From Euryarchaeota archaeon UBA126 (lineage in GTDB: Archaea; Thermoplasmatota; Poseidoniia; Poseidoniales; Thalassarchaeaceae): a DNA stretch of 9,952 bases. The notes under the pieces were generated by a model. It saw only the letters and a program-made list of their open reading frames with translations. It was not told where the DNA came from and did no database searches. Made by a program: the position numbers and the translations under genes. This document shows positions 5,653 through 9,952 of the stretch, one piece after another (the stretch's first letter is position 1; every line of letters begins with the position of its first letter). The stretch spans positions 9,180 through 19,131 of the forward strand of contig DAMG01000100.1 of the NCBI GenBank assembly GCA_002497025.1, written 5' to 3'.

Positions 5653-7143
5653 GTGTCGGACTCAGAAAGCGCGCCCGAGATACTACCAGAGTTGTCCGAA
5701 AGCGCGACTAGATTGAAGCGAGATAAACTGGCTCGTGTTCCATATAATCACGAAGGTAAACATCCAGGAAAGCGATGGGCCCAACTAGCACTTGATTTGA
5801 TGTTTGAATTGGGGAATAAAGCAATTTTCAGGCGATATGACTCCGAACCAACCCCCTCCGCAGAAGGGGGTGTTATCTATGTTGCAACCCACATCAATGG
5901 ACTGATCGACCCTATGGTGATTACCCGAGCCCAAAATAAGCGAGTGATTTCACTCGGTCGCCATGATTTGACCACTCGCCCCGTAATCGGTTGGTGGGCT
6001 AGGCGATTTGGGACCCAACCCGTCCTCCGTCGAGCAGAGGTGGAAGCAGGCGTTGTAGATGCAGATTTTGCCAGACATATCAATGACAGAGGTATGTTGA
6101 CTGTCGCCTCATGTCTAGCAACTGGGCATTCGGCAGTTGTGATGCCAGAGGGTAAATCACATCAAGACTGCAAACTACACGCGTTACGAACAGGTTCTTC
6201 TCGCTCGGCACTCGCTTCTGCTGCTATCGCAGACGAGAGAGGTTTACCCGCACCAGTAATCCAAACTGTTGGCCTACATTGGCGCACTCATCATTGGCTT
6301 CGCACCGACAATTATGTTGAGTTCGGGGAGCCGATTGAGATTCCATCGATATACTCTGCCGAAGACCGCGCACGTCTAGTTTCAGGGGAATGGGTTGAAC
6401 CTAATCATGACGCCACCAGAGAATTACGCGACCGCATATTCGATACCCTCTCGCCAATGACCCCGGATGCTCCTGATTGGGAAACTTATCGGGCATGGAA
6501 ACTTCTGGCCCACATTGGCGCTAACAAAGCCGGTACACCACTGAAAACATTGGCTGAGGAAGTAAGAGACACCAGACAAGTAAGGGAAAACATAGGTAGA
6601 GATGAAAATAATCCAATGATTGAACAAGCTAAAGAAGCAGCAGAAATCCTTCACAAGAACGATTTGTATGCAACCGCATTAGATTCATCAAATCGTTTGC
6701 AAGGCAAAACAGTATCTGAACATCTGCTTGGTCTTCTTGGTTTACTCCTGATATTCTCCACACTACCAATTACACTCCCTTCATCAGGAATACAGTGGGG
6801 GCTTGCAAAATTTATGGCCGAAGGTAGCGATGAGGGATTGGACTCGCGCACGACTTACTTCATGCTTGCAGGAATGTTTTCACCGATATTTTTCTGGCCC
6901 CCTGCGGCATTATTGGGTGCCTATCTATACGCAGGTATATCGGTGCAATTAGTTACTTTATACACATTCATCTTACTGATGCTCGCTTTCTATTTAGCAG
7001 CCTCAATCGCATTATCTGGCTATGATTTGTGGTCCGACTCAGCAAGTGCATCTCGACGTGTGAAATTGAGTAAGAGTATAGAGGGAGAGATATTTCACGA
7101 ACTGATCGAAAAGATCCATTCTAGACTCGGCGCTCTCAAATAG
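5653..7143 (+). CDS. PlsC/Gpt2-type glycerolipid acyltransferase with C-terminal membrane helices
   Basis: This is a lysophospholipid acyltransferase-superfamily enzyme, expected to transfer an acyl group to glycerol-3-phosphate or a lysophospholipid at the membrane. Motif I is THINGLIDP (79-87), with His80 and Asp86 separated by five residues. That H-x5-D spacing with an internal Asn is the form I recall from yeast Gpt2/Sct1 and related bacterial proteins, unlike H-x4-D of classical PlsC. Motif III is VVMPEGKSH (162-170), followed by a LHALRTGSSRSAL block (175-187), also typical of that subgroup. A third block, VIQTVGLHW, is at 202-210. After a charged helical region (about 250-350) come three hydrophobic segments, about 357-376, 402-428 and 431-455, ending in a short basic tail. 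It starts with GTG 5653 behind a weak GGAG (5645-5648), 39 nt after the HIT gene. Sugar- or polyketide-linked acyl acceptors are also possible. Confidence 0.85.
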   Translation: MSDSESAPEILPELSESATRLKRDKLARVPYNHEGKHPGKRWAQLALDLMFELGNKAIFRRYDSEPTPSAEGGVIYVATHINGLIDPMVITRAQNKRVISLGRHDLTTRPVIGWWARRFGTQPVLRRAEVEAGVVDADFARHINDRGMLTVASCLATGHSAVVMPEGKSHQDCKLHALRTGSSRSALASAAIADERGLPAPVIQTVGLHWRTHHWLRTDNYVEFGEPIEIPSIYSAEDRARLVSGEWVEPNHDATRELRDRIFDTLSPMTPDAPDWETYRAWKLLAHIGANKAGTPLKTLAEEVRDTRQVRENIGRDENNPMIEQAKEAAEILHKNDLYATALDSSNRLQGKTVSEHLLGLLGLLLIFSTLPITLPSSGIQWGLAKFMAEGSDEGLDSRTTYFMLAGMFSPIFFWPPAALLGAYLYAGISVQLVTLYTFILLMLAFYLAASIALSGYDLWSDSASASRRVKLSKSIEGEIFHELIEKIHSRLGALK

Positions 7144-7164
7144 GACAGCCAATAGCCGACATTC

Positions 7165-7800
7165 ATGGATGGCAAGTCGGCAGCTAGCGCAGTTACGGAT
7201 TGGCTAGCACGTGAGAAACTTGAGTACAGGGAAGTTACAGACCCTCAAGCACTTATTCATCTTCACGTCAAATACCCCCCCACTAAACAAGGGCACGTAT
7301 TCAATATTGTAATCCCAAAGAATCGAGATCTTGTGTTGATTTACTCGATTACTAGGGTAGACGAGGGCCAACAAAACGAGATGCGCGACCATGGTAAAGA
7401 AGATCCTGATGCTTGGGAGAAATGGCTTCATGATACCAGAATTCAATTGACTCGTTCTAACCTTGATTGGGTACTTCACGTAGGTAAGTCAAAGGACGAT
7501 TTACCCGGCCCCCTGCAAGCATTCAACCTCTCAAGCCCAATATGGTTCGACGGACTAAATCAAAACGAATTTATGCAGACAATGAGGAGCGTTTGGTTGT
7601 CCAAATTAGAACTAATTCACCAGGTGAAGTATGCTTATGGAAAAGGAATCGGTAAACCCGGTAAGGTAGACGATTGGGAAGCAAAGAAAGCCAAACAAAG
7701 CACAACAAAAGCCCCAAAGAAAGAACCGAAGAGCCATTCAATCGATACCGATGAGACTGGGGGTTTCGGTAGTGATTTTGACCCCGCGGAATGGGTTTGA
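7165..7800 (+). CDS. DUF2299-like conserved archaeal protein with charged C-terminal tail
   Basis: The first 155 or so residues resemble what I remember of the archaeal DUF2299 family, which has no known function: a helix with DWLAREKLEYREV (12-24), DPQALIHLHVKYPP (26-39), a strand pair around VFNIVIPKNRDLVLIYS (45-61), and a later SPIWFDGLNQNEFMQTMRSVW block (124-144). The fold is plausibly of the YbjN/type III chaperone-like kind. From about 160 the protein changes to a Lys-rich linker (172-190) and ends in an acidic, aromatic tail, DFDPAEWV (204-211). Such a tail after a flexible linker often acts as a docking peptide, but that is inference. It starts 21 nt after the acyltransferase with no clear ribosome-binding site and is probably the last gene of that run. 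Soluble, no signal peptide, no cysteines. Confidence 0.75.
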   Translation: MDGKSAASAVTDWLAREKLEYREVTDPQALIHLHVKYPPTKQGHVFNIVIPKNRDLVLIYSITRVDEGQQNEMRDHGKEDPDAWEKWLHDTRIQLTRSNLDWVLHVGKSKDDLPGPLQAFNLSSPIWFDGLNQNEFMQTMRSVWLSKLELIHQVKYAYGKGIGKPGKVDDWEAKKAKQSTTKAPKKEPKSHSIDTDETGGFGSDFDPAEWV

Positions 7801-7804
7801 ATTT

Positions 7805-7839
7805 CCAATTGAATTGGGTATTCCTCCATCTTTGTCCTC
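7805..7839 (+). terminator. Palindrome plus pyrimidine-rich tract after the DUF2299-like gene
   Basis: CCAATT (7805-7810) and AATTGG (7812-7817) are perfect inverted arms around a single G, allowing a 5-bp stem with a 3-nt loop. A tract of 19 nt with only two purines follows (7821-7839). It starts 5 nt after the stop codon. Position and T/C-richness suggest transcript ending, although the T-runs are short. The palindrome might alternatively be a regulator site. Confidence 0.35.
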
Positions 7840-7869
7840 GTGCGGGCGCATGACGCGTGGGCGTGTAGG

Positions 7870-7877
7870 TTAAGTAT
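7870..7877 (+). promoter_or_regulatory. Possible TATA box for the secreted-protein gene
   Basis: TTAAGTAT lies 50 nt upstream of ATG 7928. A start site about 25 nt downstream would give a leader of roughly 30 nt containing the GGAGGG site at 7916-7921, so the geometry is sensible. The match to the archaeal TATA consensus is partial and no clear BRE is seen. Confidence 0.3.
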
Positions 7878-7915
7878 CCAAAGAAACCAACAATGAATAT
7901 TGTAACGGCAATGCC

Positions 7916-7921
7916 GGAGGG
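7916..7921 (+). promoter_or_regulatory. Strong Shine-Dalgarno GGAGGG before the secreted-protein gene
   Basis: GGAGGG ends 6 nt before ATG 7928, the best ribosome-binding site in the window. It decides the start over the earlier ATG at 7893 (other frame, only 18 codons before a stop) and over internal Met codons in the signal peptide. Confidence 0.7.
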
Positions 7922-7927
7922 AACGAG

Positions 7928-9952
7928 ATGGAGACAAAGAAGGTAAGGAGTAGCATGACGTTGGTTCTCATCATGGTGATGAGCCTGTTTGCAACGTTGG
8001 AATTCTCAGATAGAGCAGAAGGAAGCGAGATTGTAGTGACAGATGCGATACAAGTGGTCGCAAGTGGAACGCATAATGACAGAATGGTTACCATGGATGC
8101 TGATTCAATGGGCAACACTCACTTTGTTTGGAGTAGAAATACTCAGCATTTGTACTACAAAATGCTTGACCCCAGAGGAGAAGTCCTAATTGACGAAACC
8201 CAAATCTCTAACCCAGGAACTCATCGTGCTAATCATCCAGATGTTGCTGTAGATCATGATGATAATGTCCATATTGTTTGGACAGATAAATCAGGACAAT
8301 GGACAATATTCTACACCCTCTTAGACCCGTCCCAAGATGATCAAGATGGCAGCTCAGGTTTGGATGCCGTTCTCTCAATAATCAATGACGAAGAAATAGC
8401 CAGTCACCAGCAGAATCGTGACTGGCCTGCTGTAGCTGTAGACTCTCAGAATAACCCACACATAGTTTGGGAAGATGCCTACGAGCAACTGGACAAATTT
8501 TACCAACAGCCTCAGATATACTACTCTATGCTAGAAATTGATCTTCCTGGTCGTGAAGCAATCTCCGCAATAGGCAACACACTACTGACTCCAATCATTG
8601 GACACAAAGGACACCCCGATATTGCGATTGACGCAGATGACTTCGTGCAAGTTGTCTGGGACGACACTCGAGGCGGTAAAGTAGAGATGGTCGCACCTAT
8701 CGATACATCCGGCTCAATGAATACAGAATGGGCCGACATGTGCGTTGTTTTCTATGGAGGGAACTTCGCCAGTGGAGGTTCCTTTGAAGGTCTCAAGCCC
8801 ATGCTACAAAACGGAAACATCACAGTATTCGAGACTCTTTATGCATTAAGTGGAAACTGGCCTTCTGCCGCTACTTCAGGTAACTGTGCAAACGCATACC
8901 AGACAGGCGGCTCTGGAAGCCAAGGACCCCGCAACACTCATCTTGGCCAAACCCCAACTGACGACTCCGGCGGTATTCGTTATCTGACGGAAGTAGTCTA
9001 CGACAACCAAGCAACGAACCTCCCCCAAGACGGAGGGTATTATTCTGAATTCTGGGGCCCTGGTACAACTTGGGCCTGCCTATCTTGGAGAGATATTCAA
9101 GGCCGAATGGGTAACGCCGCGAACCCACCAACACAGTTGGACCACAGATGGAACCCGAATGCAACTAAGATTGTAATTCCAATTTCTGACGAAGGCCCAT
9201 ACGGAGGAGACCCAGCACAGGCCTCTGATGATATTCAAAGTATCAATGAGGCACACGATGCTTGTGTAGAGGCAGGTATTGTTCCTGTGCCTCTATTGGC
9301 CGCAGGTTGGGGCCAAGGCTCGACAGATGTAGGGTCTCATATGCAAGATCTTGCTCAATGTCCAAACGGATTTGTCTCACTAACCACTAGAACGTGTCCA
9401 GGTTCAACAATTCGGAACACAGACGCAGGTGGAAAAACATACAGTTTCCCTACCTCAGCTAGTAGTGCTACCGAACTTCAACAAATGGTCGAAGCTCTAG
9501 TTTATCTTGCAACCAATAATTCTCGTGAGATATTTTTGACTATTCTAGATCCTTATTCAGTGTTGGATAATCCTCCTCCTGGCTGGACAAAGGGAACTGC
9601 GGGTACAACCGTATCGAATAATCGGTATGTCGAAGATATCGGCCCATCAACCGACCAGTTGGGATATGGCCACTTAGTAGTCGTAAATGACACACGAATT
9701 ACCCTTCAAGACGCATTCAGCCTCCATCCCTCTATTGCAATTGATACATCCGGAAACACACATATTGCATGGATGGATGGTCGCGCATATGGCTTCGATA
9801 TTGATGTGAATTACGAAATCTACTATGCTAGATTGAGACTTCGTGGCTCAGCAGCTTGGGATGGAGCCCCCTCTGGTCTCCCATCCTACGGAATAAAGCA
9901 AATCACAGACTCTGCGATATCCACAGTTGAGGGGCTCAACAATATCGATAGT
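7928..9952 (+). CDS. Secreted propeller-repeat protein with nested von Willebrand factor A-like domain (3' end beyond window)
   Basis: The frame is open for 675 codons to the window edge. The N-terminus has Lys4, Lys5 and Arg7, then a hydrophobic stretch (about 10-27), a signal peptide for export. Repeats of the form hPxIAIDxxxxxHIVWxD occur at about 54-68, 103-118, 167-181, 229-244 and 600-615, most followed by a YY-containing strand (LYYK 75-78, IYYS 197-200, IYYA 631-634). They look like blades of a beta-propeller of the sialidase/BNR-like kind. In the fourth repeat the expected YY strand is replaced by VEMVAPIDTSGSM (252-264), a von Willebrand A first strand with metal-site residues Asp259, Ser261 and Ser263. 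KIVIPISDEGP (414-424) gives the later strand with Asp421. The insert runs to about 530 and holds six Cys (272, 320, 384, 446, 478, 490); none occur elsewhere in the visible protein. Likely cell-surface or released, perhaps adhesive. The C-terminus, where an anchor would sit, is not visible. Confidence 0.85.
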   Translation, partial: METKKVRSSMTLVLIMVMSLFATLEFSDRAEGSEIVVTDAIQVVASGTHNDRMVTMDADSMGNTHFVWSRNTQHLYYKMLDPRGEVLIDETQISNPGTHRANHPDVAVDHDDNVHIVWTDKSGQWTIFYTLLDPSQDDQDGSSGLDAVLSIINDEEIASHQQNRDWPAVAVDSQNNPHIVWEDAYEQLDKFYQQPQIYYSMLEIDLPGREAISAIGNTLLTPIIGHKGHPDIAIDADDFVQVVWDDTRGGKVEMVAPIDTSGSMNTEWADMCVVFYGGNFASGGSFEGLKPMLQNGNITVFETLYALSGNWPSAATSGNCANAYQTGGSGSQGPRNTHLGQTPTDDSGGIRYLTEVVYDNQATNLPQDGGYYSEFWGPGTTWACLSWRDIQGRMGNAANPPTQLDHRWNPNATKIVIPISDEGPYGGDPAQASDDIQSINEAHDACVEAGIVPVPLLAAGWGQGSTDVGSHMQDLAQCPNGFVSLTTRTCPGSTIRNTDAGGKTYSFPTSASSATELQQMVEALVYLATNNSREIFLTILDPYSVLDNPPPGWTKGTAGTTVSNNRYVEDIGPSTDQLGYGHLVVVNDTRITLQDAFSLHPSIAIDTSGNTHIAWMDGRAYGFDIDVNYEIYYARLRLRGSAAWDGAPSGLPSYGIKQITDSAISTVEGLNNIDS

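Noticed and set aside
7870..9164. Minus-strand ORFs of 72-97 residues opposite the secreted-protein gene
   Set aside because: They lie opposite a 675-codon open frame with signal peptide, strong ribosome-binding site and repeats, and show no domain of their own.
8247..9830. DNA-level tandem repeat array in the secreted-protein gene
   Set aside because: The repeats are visible only in protein; the nucleotide copies are well diverged and unevenly spaced, so they are old domain repeats and not a recent DNA repeat or CRISPR array.
1..9952. Mobile element, CRISPR-Cas or defence system
   Set aside because: No transposase, integrase, terminal inverted repeats, target duplications, Cas or nuclease motifs were seen; the tRNA shows no nearby integrase or duplicated 3' end.

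Overview
The window looks like part of a euryarchaeal chromosome of medium GC content. It carries a stand-alone glutamine-amidotransferase subunit of GMP synthase, an archaeal/eukaryotic RNA polymerase subunit P, and a clamp-loader (replication factor C) type AAA+ protein, which together point to Archaea. Those genes sit next to a bacterial/eukaryotic-style glycerolipid acyltransferase and a large secreted protein. That mix fits the planktonic Marine Group II/III lineage (Candidatus Poseidoniales and relatives). This assignment is an inference from gene content and has not been checked by a search.

Layout. Positions 1-2034 hold informational and nucleotide-metabolism genes on the plus strand: the 3' part of guaA subunit A, a double zinc-ribbon RpoP, and a divergent RFC small-subunit-like ATPase. 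A tRNA-Arg(CCT) lies on the minus strand at 2035-2112, and its encoded CCA directly abuts the RFC stop codon. Positions 2219-3682 encode an unrecognised four-helix membrane protein. Positions 3754-7800 form a compact plus-strand run with gaps of 9, 39 and 21 nt: an SdhA/FrdA-fold flavoprotein that has lost several catalytic residues, a HIT-family hydrolase, a Gpt2/PlsC-type acyltransferase with C-terminal membrane helices, and a DUF2299-like protein with a charged tail. After a 127-nt gap with terminator-like and promoter-like sequence, a secreted protein starts at 7928 and runs off the right edge.

How the parts relate. The left genes serve GMP synthesis, transcription and replication and need not be functionally linked beyond co-orientation. 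The 3754-7800 run could be one transcript. Its clearest biochemical hint is glycerolipid acylation, which is notable in an archaeon. The secreted protein is the most unusual architecture: four beta-propeller-like repeats, then a von Willebrand factor A-like domain inserted inside a repeat, then at least one further repeat. All six of its visible cysteines lie inside the inserted domain.

Several intergenic junctions (497-518, 838-854, 3693-3707, 7805-7817) carry short perfect inverted repeats. No CRISPR array, insertion sequence, rRNA or replication origin is visible.
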